A stretch of 64,000 bases of DNA from Acidipropionibacterium thoenii DSM 20276 (GCF_000423445.1 NZ_KE384018.1:78909-142908); one strand, 5' to 3'. Positions 20,419 to 30,783 are shown, counted from the first letter of the stretch. Notes: generated by a model not told the origin, from the letters alone. Made by a program: numbers and translations.

Positions 20419-20456
20419 ATTTCCTCGATGTTTCCATGGACTGTCAAGGGCGGTAC
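20419..20456 (-). promoter_or_regulatory. GlnR-type operator of the SDR gene
   Basis: The minus strand reads GTACC-N6-GACAG-N6-GAAAC-N6-GAAAT. The known actinobacterial GlnR pattern is GTnAC-N6-GnAAC repeated every 22 bp. The second half fits well and the first half is weaker. It stands back to back with a similar site on the other strand. Confidence 0.55.
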
Positions 20457-20470
20457 ACAGTGCCGGATCT

Positions 20471-20508
20471 GTTACGCGGACGCGCTCGCACGGAAACCCT
20501 TCAGAAAT
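20471..20508 (+). promoter_or_regulatory. GlnR-type operator of the amidase/ABC operon
   Basis: GTTAC-N6-GCGCT-N6-GAAAC-N6-GAAAT, in exact 11-bp steps, lies 90-127 bases before the amidase ATG. Confidence 0.6.
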
Positions 20509-20597
20509 TTTCAACCACGAGGGTAACGAAAAAGGATGCCGGTGGATCTGGTCCTCCCCGGCATCTCCAGGACGGCAGAGTGGGAGTAGGGGAGCCG

Positions 20598-22061
20598 ATG
20601 AGTGGAACTGGCACGGTGAGTACCCAGGCGGGCGAGCTGAGCGGGATGAGTGCTGTCGATCTGGTGGCCGGCTACCGCGACGGGTCGCTCAGCCCGGTCG
20701 AGGTGGTCCAGGACGGGTTGGCCCTGATCGAGGATGCCGACCCCACCCTGCACGCCATGGAGAGGCTCTATCCCGACCGGGCGCTGGCAGCCGCGAGGGC
20801 CTCCGAGCGGCGGTACCGTGACGGGACGCCGATCTCCCCGGTCGATGGGGTGCCGGCCACCATCAAGGAGAACCAGCAGGTCACCGGGGATCCGAACCAG
20901 TGGGGCTCGGCCGCCGTCGACCCGGTTGCGGCCCAGCAGAACTCGCCTCTGGTCGACAAGCTGCTGGCCGCCGGGGTGCCGATCCTGGGGCGCACCGTGA
21001 TGCCGGAGCTGGGGATGCTGTCGTCCGGGCTGTCGACCCTCCACCCGATGGCGGTCAATGCGCAGAATGCCGCCTGGAACCCCGGAGGATCGACCGCCGG
21101 AGGGGGTGCCGCGGCGACCGCCGGGTACGCCCCATTCAACTTCGGCAGCGACATCGGGGGCTCGGTGCGGCTGCCGGCCTCCTGGAACGGTTGTGCCGGT
21201 TTCAAGCCGACCTTTGGCAGGATCCCCGTCGATCCGCCCTACTTCGGCCGCCACATCGGCCCACTCGGTCGTCATGTCGCCGACTTCTCGCTGGTGATGA
21301 CATCGTGCACCGGTCCGGACTACCGGGACCCCTACAGCCTGCCGGCCCAGGATCTGCCGTGGACCACCGCCGCCCCCTTCGACCCCAGGGGAGCCCGGAT
21401 CGGTCTGGTCCTGGACGTCGGCGACGGCGCCGAGGTCGACCCCGAGGTGAGAGACGCCGTCGCGGCGGCAGCCGGCCTCTTCGAGGCGGCCGGGGCCGTC
21501 GTCGAGGAGATCGCCCCCTACCTGGAGCCGGGAGAGATCACTCTCATCGACCTGTTCTGGCGGATCGGCCACTGGAACGACTACCGGAAGATGGATCCCG
21601 AACGGCGCAAGCTGATGCTGCCCTTCATCTCCGAGTGGTGCCGGGCGGGGGCGGGGATCGACGGTCCGCAGGCCGTCCACAGTGCCGACGAGCAGCTCAG
21701 GATGGCCCGTCGTACCATCGCGGTGACGCACCCCTATGACATCATCCTGTCCCCGGTCTCGCCAGGACCGACCTATCCGGCGGAGTGGCCGATGCCTTCC
21801 AATGACGTCCACGACCCGATGAGCCACATCGGATTCTGCGTGGTCTACAACATGTCCGGTCAGCCCGCCGTCTCGGTCAACTGCGGATACACCCGCGACG
21901 GGCGCCCGATCGGCCTGCAGGTGGCTGCGGCCCGCTACCAGGATGTCCTGGCGCTGTCGGCCGCCTCCTTCTACGAGGCCAACCGGCCGGCCGCCGCCCA
22001 ACGCCCCTGGCCACGAATCTGGGAGGATGCCGCCGGTTCCTCCTCCACTCCCACCGACTAG
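20598..22061 (+). CDS. Amidase signature family amidohydrolase
   Basis: This 487-residue enzyme has the amidase signature Ser-cisSer-Lys triad: Lys90 (TIKEN), Ser165 (GGSTAGGG) and Ser189 (SDIGGSVRLPA). Family members hydrolyse simple amides, ureido compounds or aryl amides to acid plus ammonia. The substrate is not evident, and it lacks GatA-specific context (no gatB or gatC). The ATG at 20598 follows GGGGAG; longer upstream reading would run through the GlnR-type operator. A peptide-type ABC importer follows at once (69-base gap), so the imported compound is probably the amidase substrate. Both may be induced in nitrogen shortage. Confidence 0.85.
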   Translation: MSGTGTVSTQAGELSGMSAVDLVAGYRDGSLSPVEVVQDGLALIEDADPTLHAMERLYPDRALAAARASERRYRDGTPISPVDGVPATIKENQQVTGDPNQWGSAAVDPVAAQQNSPLVDKLLAAGVPILGRTVMPELGMLSSGLSTLHPMAVNAQNAAWNPGGSTAGGGAAATAGYAPFNFGSDIGGSVRLPASWNGCAGFKPTFGRIPVDPPYFGRHIGPLGRHVADFSLVMTSCTGPDYRDPYSLPAQDLPWTTAAPFDPRGARIGLVLDVGDGAEVDPEVRDAVAAAAGLFEAAGAVVEEIAPYLEPGEITLIDLFWRIGHWNDYRKMDPERRKLMLPFISEWCRAGAGIDGPQAVHSADEQLRMARRTIAVTHPYDIILSPVSPGPTYPAEWPMPSNDVHDPMSHIGFCVVYNMSGQPAVSVNCGYTRDGRPIGLQVAAARYQDVLALSAASFYEANRPAAAQRPWPRIWEDAAGSSSTPTD

Positions 22062-22129
22062 GTCCCACCGGCCGAAGGCCATCAGCGGTACGTCCGACAG
22101 GGCACAGCCCTCAGGAAAGGAAACACCCC

Positions 22130-23662
22130 ATGCAACTCACATCTCGCAGACATTTCCTCGGACTGGTCGGTCTGGGTGCAGCTGCAGTCTCCCTGTCGGC
22201 CTGCAGCGCCGGCGCTCCGACCTCCAACAGCTCGACCTCCGGCTCGGCCGGCGGGTCCTCCACCGCGACCCTGAAGGTGGGCTTCGCGGCGATACCCCAG
22301 AGCCTCGACTTCACCACCACCGCCGGTGCCGCCATCATCCAGGCCCTGGTCGGCAATGTCTACGAGGGTCTGGTCCAGCTGGCCGATGACGGTTCCATCA
22401 AGCCACTGCTGGCCAAGTCGTGGAAGATCAGTGACGACGGGTTGAGCTACGACTTCACCCTCCAGGAGGGGGTCACCTTCCACAACGGCACCACGTTCGA
22501 CGCCGAGGTCGTGAAGTTCTCCCTGGAACGGATCCCCAAGTGGACGGCCAACACACCCGGCAATCTGGCCGCCATCGACCATGTCGACGTCGTCTCGGCC
22601 AGCGAGGCGAAGGTCGTCCTCAAGCAGGCCGACTTCTCCGCCCTGTTCTGGTTGGCCGGCCCGCTCGGTGCGATGTTCGACAAGGGAGCGATCTCGGCGC
22701 TGTCGACCAAGCCGGTGGGCACCGGGCCCTTCACCTTCGGCTCCTACGCCCGAAACTCCAAGATGATCCTCGACCGCAACGACTCCTACTGGGGTACCAA
22801 GGCACTGGTGAGGACCGCCGAGTTCGACTACTTCGCCGACGCCACCGCCGCCGCCAATGCGCTGCGCTCGGGCGGGGTGGACGCCCTCTACCAGGCCGAG
22901 GCGCTCGACCAGGTCGCCTCCTTCCAGAGCGACTCCAGGTTCGAGGTCACCAAGGGCACCACCCAGGGTGTCGTGGTGATGTCGATGAACACCATGAAGG
23001 GGCTGTTCAGCAATCCCAAGCTGCGCCAGGCCGTGATGTACGGGGTTGACCGCAAGGCTGTGCTGGCCGCCGCCGCCAGCGGCTACGGCACCGTCCTCGG
23101 CGGACCGGCGGTGCCGACCGATCCGTACTTCGTCGACTACGCCGACAAATATCCCTTCGACGCCGCGAAGGCCAAGCAGCTGGTCGCCGAGTCCGGCGTC
23201 ACCGATCTCAACGTCAACTTCACCGTGCCGGTGCGGCCCTACGCCCAGGCCGTCGCCCAGGTCGCCCAGCAGCAGCTCAACGCCATCGGCTTCACCGTCA
23301 AGCTGGTGCCCCAGGAGTTCCCGGCCGTCTGGCTGGACAAGACGCTGACCCAGCACCAGTTCGACCTGACGGTGACCAACCACGTCGAGCCCCGCTCGGT
23401 CACCAATTACGCGAACCCGAAGTACTACTGGTCCTACGACAACGCGGCTGTCCAGAAGCTCTTCGCCGACGCCGCTGCGGCCAAGGACGATGCGGCCTTC
23501 GTCGATGACACCAAGAAGGCGGTCGCCCAGATCGTCACCGATGCGCCCGGCAACTGGCTGTACAACCCGCCGAACATCGTCATCACCCGCAAGGGGGTCA
23601 GCGGGTTCTCGAAGAATTACATGGGGGTCGGCATCAACCTCGCCGGGGTCTCGGCCAGCTGA
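22130..23662 (+). CDS. ABC transporter solute-binding lipoprotein, family 5 (peptide/nickel type)
   Basis: This 510-residue extracytoplasmic binding protein begins with a twin-arginine signal (SRRHFLG, Arg6-Arg7) and a lipobox LSAC with Cys25. It should therefore be exported folded and then lipid-anchored. The mature part has the cluster C/family 5 fold: LKVGFAAIPQSLDF at the start and a DGLSYDFTLQEGVTFHNG block near residue 105. Relatives bind oligopeptides, dipeptides, nickel or glutathione. With an amidase upstream, an amide or peptide-like ligand is likely here. GGAAAGGAAA precedes the ATG. Confidence 0.9.
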   Translation: MQLTSRRHFLGLVGLGAAAVSLSACSAGAPTSNSSTSGSAGGSSTATLKVGFAAIPQSLDFTTTAGAAIIQALVGNVYEGLVQLADDGSIKPLLAKSWKISDDGLSYDFTLQEGVTFHNGTTFDAEVVKFSLERIPKWTANTPGNLAAIDHVDVVSASEAKVVLKQADFSALFWLAGPLGAMFDKGAISALSTKPVGTGPFTFGSYARNSKMILDRNDSYWGTKALVRTAEFDYFADATAAANALRSGGVDALYQAEALDQVASFQSDSRFEVTKGTTQGVVVMSMNTMKGLFSNPKLRQAVMYGVDRKAVLAAAASGYGTVLGGPAVPTDPYFVDYADKYPFDAAKAKQLVAESGVTDLNVNFTVPVRPYAQAVAQVAQQQLNAIGFTVKLVPQEFPAVWLDKTLTQHQFDLTVTNHVEPRSVTNYANPKYYWSYDNAAVQKLFADAAAAKDDAAFVDDTKKAVAQIVTDAPGNWLYNPPNIVITRKGVSGFSKNYMGVGINLAGVSAS

Positions 23663-23669
23663 GCCGATC

Positions 23670-23709
23670 CCGGTCCGGGTACGGGGTCGCGACCCCGTCC
23701 CCGGACCGG
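23670..23709 (+). terminator. Intercistronic hairpin after the binding-protein gene
   Basis: An 18-base perfect palindrome (ACGGGGTCGCGACCCCGT) is nested inside a 10-bp outer stem with one mismatch. Placed between binding protein and permease, it probably attenuates transcription or protects the upstream mRNA. Confidence 0.55.
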
Positions 23710-23749
23710 CCGGTGGCCCTGATGCGTGCCCCCAACGACAGGAGTTCAG

Positions 23750-24693
23750 ATGGCAGTCAATCTGCTGAGGCGGATCGGGATCTTCATCCTGACCGCCTTC
23801 GTCGCCTCGATACTGGTGTTCCTGCTGCTCAGCGTGGTGCCCGGCGACCCGGCCCGCGCCCAGCTGGGCACCGACGCCAGCCAGGCCGAGGTCGACGCCC
23901 TGCAGCAGCGGCTCGGCCTCAACCGGCCGGTACCGCTGAGATACCTGTTATGGCTCGGTGGGCTGCTGCACGGTGATCTGGGCACCTCATTCGTCACCCG
24001 CCAGTCGGTGACCCCCGAGGTGATGAACGCCCTCCAGGTCTCCCTGCTGCTGGTGGTGGCCGGCATGCTGGTGGCCGTCATCATCGCCATCCCACTCGGC
24101 ACCATGTCGGCGATGCGTCAGGGCAGGGCCGACGGGGTGGTGCTGTCCGCCCTCTCCCAGATCGGTATCTCCATCCCCAACTTCCTGATGGCCCTGCTGC
24201 TGGTGGTGGTCCTCGCGGTGAGGTGGGGGGTGGCCCCGGCCTCCGGATGGGTCGCCCCGGCGATCAGCCCCGGTGGATTCCTGGCCCATCTGATACTCCC
24301 GGCACTGGCGCTGGGGATCGTCCGCGGTGCCATCCTCAGCCGCTACACCCGTTCGGCGGTGCTCGACATCCAGCGCGACGACTTCATGCGGACCGCACGG
24401 GCCAAGGGCCTCACCTCGGGCAGGGCGCTGTGGCGTCACGGTCTGCGCAACGCCCTGATCCCGGTGGTGACGGTGACCGGCGTCGAGTTCTCCGGACTGC
24501 TGGTCGGTGCGGTGGTCATCGAGACCGTCTTCGTCATCCCGGGGCTGGGCTCGCTGCTGCTGCAATCGGTGGCCAACCGTGACATGGCCGAGGTGCAGGC
24601 GGTCGTGATGGTCATCGTCTTCATGGTGCTGCTGATCAATCTGCTGGTCGACCTCGCCTACACCATCATCGACCCACGTCTGAGGAGTGCCCG

Positions 24694-24697
<4 letters not shown>
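23750..24697 (+). CDS. ABC transporter permease, DppB/OppB type
   Basis: This is a 315-residue inner-membrane permease with six helices. The N-terminus (NLLRRIGIFILTAFVASILVF, then VVPGDPARAQLG) is typical of DppB. The cytoplasmic EAA loop is recognisable near YTRSAVLDIQRDDFMRTARAKGL, where it docks on the ATPase. ATG 23750 has CAGGAG upstream and is preferred over the ATG at 23726. Its stop overlaps the next permease start by four bases (ATGA), indicating translational coupling. Confidence 0.92.
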
Positions 24698-25586
<889 letters not shown>

Positions 25587-25590
<4 letters not shown>

Positions 25591-27425
25591 CCCTCAGCGG
25601 CAATCCCTCAGGAGCCCCACTCGAGCCGGACACTCGAATCGATCCGGGCGGCTCACAGCCGACGCCGGTGCTGACCGTTCGCGACCTGCGGGTCGGCACC
25701 GCCCACACCGAGATCCTGCACGGGCTGAACCTCACCATCAACGGCGGCGAGCGGGTCGGGCTGATCGGGGAGTCCGGCTCGGGCAAGTCGATCACCTGCC
25801 TGTCGGCGATGGGGCTGCTGCCCGACAACCTGTCGACCGGCGGATCGATCCGGCTGGCCGGGATCGAGGAGAATCTCCTGGAGATGCCGGAGGCCGCCCT
25901 CGCGCCGCTGCGCGGATCGCGGATGTCGATGGTCTTCCAGGAGCCGATGACCGCCCTCAACCCGCTGCAGAGGGTGGGCCGTCAGGTCGCCGAGGTCATC
26001 GACATCCACGGTCACGGACAGTCCCATCAGTCCTCCTCCGCACGGGCCGTCGAACTGCTCGACAGCGTCGGGATCCCCGATCCGGGTCGTGCCGCCCAGG
26101 CCTTTCCCCATCAGCTGTCGGGGGGCCAGCGCCAGCGGGTGATGCTGGCGATGGCGATGGCCAACACCCCCGACCTGCTGTTCGCCGACGAGCCGACCAC
26201 CGCCCTGGACGTCACCGTCCAGGCCCAGGTGCTGGAGCTGATGCGTCGCCAGGTGCGTGAGGCGGGGTCCAGCCTGTTGTTCATCACCCACGACCTGGCG
26301 ATCGTCGCCGAGATCTGTGAGCGGGTGCTCATCATGCGCCACGGCGAGCTGGTTGAGCAGGGCCCGATAGACCGGGTCTTCTCCGACCCGCAGCACCCCT
26401 ACACCAAGGCCCTGCTGGCGGCCTCCGGTCTGGAGGTCAACCCGAGCACCGGGCGGCTGGTGACACTGGCCGACCTCACTGCCGGGCCGGTGGTCGACCC
26501 GCAGCCAGGCAGCGAGGGCGAGGCCGCGCCGAGAGATCCGGCGGACCGGCCCGAGCGGACTCCTTTCAGGATTCACGAGAGCCTTCCCGATGGCCACCAG
26601 GGCACCATCGTGTTCAACCGGGCTCCGGCCAGCTCGGGACTGGCGCCGGCCATGGTGCAGGTCACCGAGCTCACCAGGACGTATCTGCGGCCGGGACGCG
26701 GTCTCAAGGGTCCGACCAAGGTCCCCGCGCTGCGCGGCGTCTCCTTCGACGTGCGCGAGGGCCAGCACTTCGGGATCGTGGGGGAGTCGGGGTGCGGCAA
26801 GTCCACCCTGCTGCGGATGCTCACCGGATTGGAGCGGGACGGCAGCGGGTCGGTCCAGATCGGCGGTCGGGAGGTGGTCGGCCAGCGCGAGCGCAACCTG
26901 AGATGGCTGCGTCAGGAGGTGCAGATCGTCTTCCAGGATCCGATGGGTTCACTCGACCCGAGGATGCGCGTCGAGGACATCGTCACCGAGTCGCTGATCG
27001 GGGTGCCCCGGTCGGAACGCCGCGAACGGGCCCAGAAGATCCTGCTGGACGTCGACCTGCCCGCCGACGCGGTGGACCGCTATCCCCACGAGTTCTCCGG
27101 GGGTCAGCGACAGCGGATCGCGATCGCCCGGGCGCTGGTCAACTCGCCGCGCATCCTGGTGGCCGATGAGGCGGTCTCGGCCCTGGATGTCTCGGTCCGG
27201 GCCCAGGTCCTCAACCTGCTCTCCGACCTGGTCGATGCCTACGGTCTCACCCTGCTGTTCGTCTCCCATGACCTGCACGTGGTGCGCCACGTCTGCGACA
27301 CGGTGGCGGTGATGAAGGCCGGCCGGATCATCGAGTGCGGCCCCACCGATGAGGTCTACGACTCCCCGCAGCACCCCTACACGGCCTCCCTGATCCGGGC
27401 GGTGCCCACCCTCCAGGTGGCCTGA
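25587..27425 (+). CDS. Fused two-domain ABC ATPase, OppD-OppF type
   Basis: One 612-residue protein carries both nucleotide-binding domains of the importer. The first (about residues 28-290) has [16 protein letters not shown] and [12 protein letters not shown]. The second (about 350-605) has [24 protein letters not shown] and [12 protein letters not shown]. Each is followed by the oligopeptide-family C-terminal region (QHPYTKALL and [13 protein letters not shown]). In the second domain Walker B reads ADEAVSALD, with Ala where Pro is usual; the catalytic Glu is kept. It starts at the ATGA overlap with the permease. This completes the SBP, two-permease, ATPase set. Confidence 0.93.
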
Positions 27426-27458
27426 CCGGGTCCGGTGCCGCCCGGCCGGGTCCACGGC

Positions 27459-27496
27459 GTCACCCAGGTGTGTGTGGACGGTAACGGTGCAGAAAT
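27459..27496 (+). promoter_or_regulatory. GlnR-type operator of the aminotransferase gene
   Basis: GTCAC-N6-GTGTG-N6-GTAAC-N6-GAAAT lies in exact 11-bp steps, with two perfect GTnAC elements 22 bp apart. AGTAAT follows 13 bases later as a possible -10 box. This is one of the clearest sites in the window. Confidence 0.7.
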
Positions 27497-27509
27497 ATTC
27501 AGAACCGAC

Positions 27510-27515
27510 AGTAAT
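27510..27515 (+). promoter_or_regulatory. Possible -10 box of the aminotransferase promoter
   Basis: AGTAAT lies 13 bases after the operator, embedded in a conserved ATTCA-N3/4-CCGACAGT context shared with 20400-20423 and 29192-29215. Confidence 0.4.
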
Positions 27516-27649
27516 GAATGTCGGGAGCGGGACCGCACCAGGCCCTCACCTCCCAGAACGGCGAAGCGCAGACCATGCCGGTGTGCTGGTCATCCCGGCG
27601 CCGCGGCGTCAGTCGGACCCACGCAGGACAGAACCGGAAGAAGGCATCG

Positions 27650-29065
27650 ATGTCCACCACGATGAGCAGCGAGACCGAAATCAGCAACGAGACCCCGGCC
27701 GAGCGGATCGTCGGCTGGGAGGAGGACTGCGGTGCGGCTGCGGTCGGCCATGACCTGAGCGGTGCCGATCTGGACGCCGCGGTGATCGAGGCCGATCACT
27801 CCCGGGTCTTCCACTCCTGGAGCGCCCAGGCCCACCTGCCCTCCTTCTCGGTGGCGGGCGGCTCGGGAGCCAGGCTGTGGGACTACGCCGGTAACAGCTG
27901 GATCGACTTCTCCAGCCAGCTCATCAACGTCAACATCGGCTACCAGCATCCCCGCGTGATCGCCGCGATCCGCAAGCAGGCCGAGGTGATCACCATGATC
28001 GCCCCCTCGACATCCAACAAGCAGCGCGCCGAGGCCGCCGGCAAGATCCTGGAGCATGCCCCGGAGGGATTCGAGAAGGTCTTCTTCACCAATGCCGGAG
28101 CCGATGCCAATGAGAACGCGATGCGGCTGGCCCGGCTCTACACCGGCCGCGACAAGATCATCTCCCGGTACCGCTCCTACCACGGCAACACCGGTGCGGC
28201 GATCGTGGCCACCGGTGACTGGCGGCGGATCCCCAACGAGTTCGCCCGTGGGCACGTCCACGTCTTCGGCCCCTATCTCTACCGCTCGGAGTTCTGGGCC
28301 ACCACCCCCGAGCAGGAGTGCGAGCGAGCCCTGGAGCACCTGGAGCACACCGTGATCGCCGAGGGCCCCGAGACGATTGCCGGAATCCTGCTGGAGTCGG
28401 TGCCCGGCACCGCCGGCATCATGGTTCCCCCGCCCGGCTATCTGGCCGGCGTCCGCAGGATCGCCGACAAGTACGGCATCGTGATGATCTGCGACGAGGT
28501 GATGGCCGGTTTCGGCCGCACCGGTTCCTGGTTCGCCTTCCAGAAGCAGGACGTCGTCCCCGACCTCATCACCTTCGCCAAGGGGGTCAACTCCGGATAT
28601 GTGCCGGCCGGCGGGATCATCCTCAGCTCGAGGATCGCTCACTCCTTCGACGACCGGGTCTTCCCCGGCGGCCTGACCTACTCCGGTCACCCGCTGGCGA
28701 TGGCGGCGATCGTCGCCACCATCACCGCGATGGAGGACGAGGGGATCGTCGAGAATGCCGACCGGATCGGTGAGAAGGTCCTGGGGCCCGGGCTCGGCGC
28801 GCTGGCCTCCAACCCGCTGGTCGGGGAGGTGCGCGGCACCGGCGTGTTCTGGGCCGTCGAACTGGTCGCCGACAAGTCCACCAGGCAGCGGCTGGACGGA
28901 TCGCGGCTGGCCGCGATCTCGGCCCGCTGCCAGGAGCTGGGGCTCATCCTGCCGGTCCACGACAACCGGATCCACGTCGTCCCGCCCTGCGTCATCACTG
29001 CCGACGAGGCCTCTCGCGGGATCGAGATCCTCGGCACGGCGCTCGCCGAGGAGGCCGCCAAGTAG
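27650..29065 (+). CDS. Class III omega-aminotransferase (likely beta-alanine:pyruvate)
   Basis: This is a 471-residue PLP enzyme of the class III aminotransferase family. Asp282 (ICDEVMAGFGRTG) contacts the pyridine nitrogen and Lys311 (TFAKGVNSGY) forms the internal aldimine. The class III signature spans the region between them. Family members move amino groups from beta-alanine, GABA or similar omega-amino acids. Because the following genes degrade uracil and thymine to beta-alanine and 3-aminoisobutyrate, I infer one of these as substrate. The ATG at 27650 has AGAAGG upstream; longer reading to 27518 would enter the leader. A GlnR-type operator starts 191 bases upstream and a hairpin terminator follows. 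Confidence 0.87.
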   Translation: MSTTMSSETEISNETPAERIVGWEEDCGAAAVGHDLSGADLDAAVIEADHSRVFHSWSAQAHLPSFSVAGGSGARLWDYAGNSWIDFSSQLINVNIGYQHPRVIAAIRKQAEVITMIAPSTSNKQRAEAAGKILEHAPEGFEKVFFTNAGADANENAMRLARLYTGRDKIISRYRSYHGNTGAAIVATGDWRRIPNEFARGHVHVFGPYLYRSEFWATTPEQECERALEHLEHTVIAEGPETIAGILLESVPGTAGIMVPPPGYLAGVRRIADKYGIVMICDEVMAGFGRTGSWFAFQKQDVVPDLITFAKGVNSGYVPAGGIILSSRIAHSFDDRVFPGGLTYSGHPLAMAAIVATITAMEDEGIVENADRIGEKVLGPGLGALASNPLVGEVRGTGVFWAVELVADKSTRQRLDGSRLAAISARCQELGLILPVHDNRIHVVPPCVITADEASRGIEILGTALAEEAAK

Positions 29066-29093
29066 CACCGCCCACACCATCCCACCGCTCCAC

Positions 29094-29132
29094 CGGCGAG
29101 GGCCGGGGCTCCACAGGCCCCGGCCCTCGCCG
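29094..29132 (+). terminator. Terminator after the aminotransferase gene
   Basis: A perfect 16-bp GC stem (CGGCGAGGGCCGGGGC and its complement) with a 7-base loop lies 29 bases after the stop. A nearly identical stem ends the hydA gene. Confidence 0.65.
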
Positions 29133-29158
29133 TCTCCGGTGGGTCCTCCGGCCGATCT

Positions 29159-29196
29159 GTCACAAGGGCGTGGACGTCTGGTAACCGAGCGGAAAT
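29159..29196 (+). promoter_or_regulatory. GlnR-type operator of the preT-preA operon
   Basis: GTCAC-N6-GTGGA-N6-GTAAC-N6-GAAAT lies in exact 11-bp steps. Both GTnAC elements are perfect and 22 bp apart, as at 27459. Confidence 0.7.
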
Positions 29197-29283
29197 ATTC
29201 AACTCCGACAGTGTGTAGCAGAGGATCTCAATACCGGCGAGAGTTATGTGTGGCAGCAGGGCTGTCAATGAGAGAAGGCATGA

Positions 29284-29460
29284 ATGTCATCCACGATGAG
29301 CAGTCGGATCGAACGCCAAAATCGAGGCCTTGATCAGGACTGGGCCGTCCTGAGTATCTCTCTCAGAGGCCCGCGCGACGCACCCACCGATGCCGACGAC
29401 GGCATGTCGGGACGGCTCTGTGACCGCCATGATGCGGTCGCCCCGGAGGGTGCACTGTGA
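29284..29460 (+). CDS. Small ORF overlapping preT (possible leader peptide)
   Basis: This 58-codon frame starts with ATG 11 bases after AGAAGG and ends in a TGA that overlaps the GTG start of preT (GTGA). That geometry suits translational coupling. The N-terminus MSSTMSS mirrors MSTTMSS of the upstream aminotransferase, and 27 of 31 bases around the two starts are identical, so this leader looks duplicated from there. Third-position GC is lower than in neighbouring genes, so the rest may not be under protein selection. It could be a leader peptide, a remnant, or chance. No function is recognised. Confidence 0.4.
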   Translation: MSSTMSSRIERQNRGLDQDWAVLSISLRGPRDAPTDADDGMSGRLCDRHDAVAPEGAL

Positions 29461-30782
29461 CTGTCCGCAATCCTCCCGAGCTGCCGGAGCTCGGATCGGC
29501 CATGACCACCCCGCAGGCCGTCATCGAGGCTCAGCGATGCCTCTACTGCTATGCCGCCCCGTGCCAGCAGGCCTGCCCCACCCATATCGAGATCCCCACT
29601 TTCATCCGGCGGATCTCCAACCATGACGACCGGGGCGCGGCCCAGACGATCCTGGATGCCAATGTGCTGGGGGCCAGCTGTGCTCGGGTCTGTCCGGTCG
29701 AGGAGCTGTGCGAGGGCGCCTGCGTGCTCAACGACACCGAGGACCCGATCCAGATCGGACGCCTGCAGAGGTACGCCACCGACACCTTCAGCGCCAGCGG
29801 TCTGCCGATCATCGAGCCGGGCCCCGACACCGGCAGAAAGGTCCTCATCGTCGGATCCGGCCCGGCGGGACTGAGCGCTGCCGCCGAGCTGCGGCGGGAG
29901 GGACATCGGGTGGTGATCTGGGAGTCCCGCCAGCGGGCCGGCGGGTTGTCGACCTACGGCATCCTGCCGATCCGCGAACCCTTGCAGATCGCCCAGCACG
30001 AGGTGGACGAGGTCGCCCGAAGCGGGGTCGAGATCCTCACCGGTCACCCGCTGAGCTCGCATGCGGAGCTGATCGACGCCAGCGCCGAGTTCGACGCCGT
30101 GCTGCTGGCCACCGGGCTGGGCGCCACCACGCCGCTCGGGCTGGACCATGAGGAACTGGCCCTCGACGGACTGGACTACATCGCCACCGCCAAGCTGGAT
30201 CCCGACTCCCTTCCCCGGTTCGGCCGGGTGGCGGTGATCGGGGCCGGGAACACCGCCATCGACGCGGCCACCATCGCCCAGCGGTTCGGCTCCCGGACCG
30301 TGATCGTCTACCGGCGCGGCGAGCAGCAGGCGCCCTGCTACCCGGCCGAGCGCCAGTTCGCGCTGGCCGAGGGGATCACCTTCAGCTACCTCTCCCAGCC
30401 GGTCGGGGTGGTGGCCGACCAGGGCGTGGTCACCGGTGTGAGATGCCTGCGCACCGCGCTGGGGCCGACCGACCTGTCCGGTCGTGCCTCCTTCGCCACG
30501 GTGCCCGGCTCGGACTTCGTGATCGGCTGCGATGCCGTGATCAAGGCCAATGGTCAGGGCAGGCCCCAGGACTCGATGGGTGATCTCGAGATGGCCACCA
30601 GTCGCGGGTTCATCGCCGTCGACGCCGACTACGCGACCTCGATCCCAGGTGTCTGGGCCGCCGGCGACGCGGTGCGCTCGGTGGGCCAGGCCAGCACCGT
30701 GATGGCCGTCCAGGACGGCACACTCGCCGCCCGTTGCATTGACCGGGCCCTGATGGGCGTCACCGGCCGGAAGGGAGCCTGA
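29457..30782 (+). CDS. preT: NAD-dependent dihydropyrimidine dehydrogenase, PreT subunit
   Basis: PreT is the electron-input subunit of the bacterial dihydropyrimidine dehydrogenase, passing electrons between NAD(H) and the PreA subunit. The 441-residue protein has N-terminal Fe-S cysteines (Cys28, 31, 36, 40 and Cys75, 79, 85, 89) as in the glutamate synthase small-subunit family. An FAD site (LIVGSGPAGLSAAAEL) and an NAD site (VAVIGAGNTAIDAATIA) follow. GVWAAGDAVR closes the flavin pocket. GTG 29457 overlaps the stop of a small upstream ORF and no better start exists. preA begins 1 base after the stop. Confidence 0.9.
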   Translation: MTVRNPPELPELGSAMTTPQAVIEAQRCLYCYAAPCQQACPTHIEIPTFIRRISNHDDRGAAQTILDANVLGASCARVCPVEELCEGACVLNDTEDPIQIGRLQRYATDTFSASGLPIIEPGPDTGRKVLIVGSGPAGLSAAAELRREGHRVVIWESRQRAGGLSTYGILPIREPLQIAQHEVDEVARSGVEILTGHPLSSHAELIDASAEFDAVLLATGLGATTPLGLDHEELALDGLDYIATAKLDPDSLPRFGRVAVIGAGNTAIDAATIAQRFGSRTVIVYRRGEQQAPCYPAERQFALAEGITFSYLSQPVGVVADQGVVTGVRCLRTALGPTDLSGRASFATVPGSDFVIGCDAVIKANGQGRPQDSMGDLEMATSRGFIAVDADYATSIPGVWAAGDAVRSVGQASTVMAVQDGTLAARCIDRALMGVTGRKGA

Positions 30783-30783
30783 G

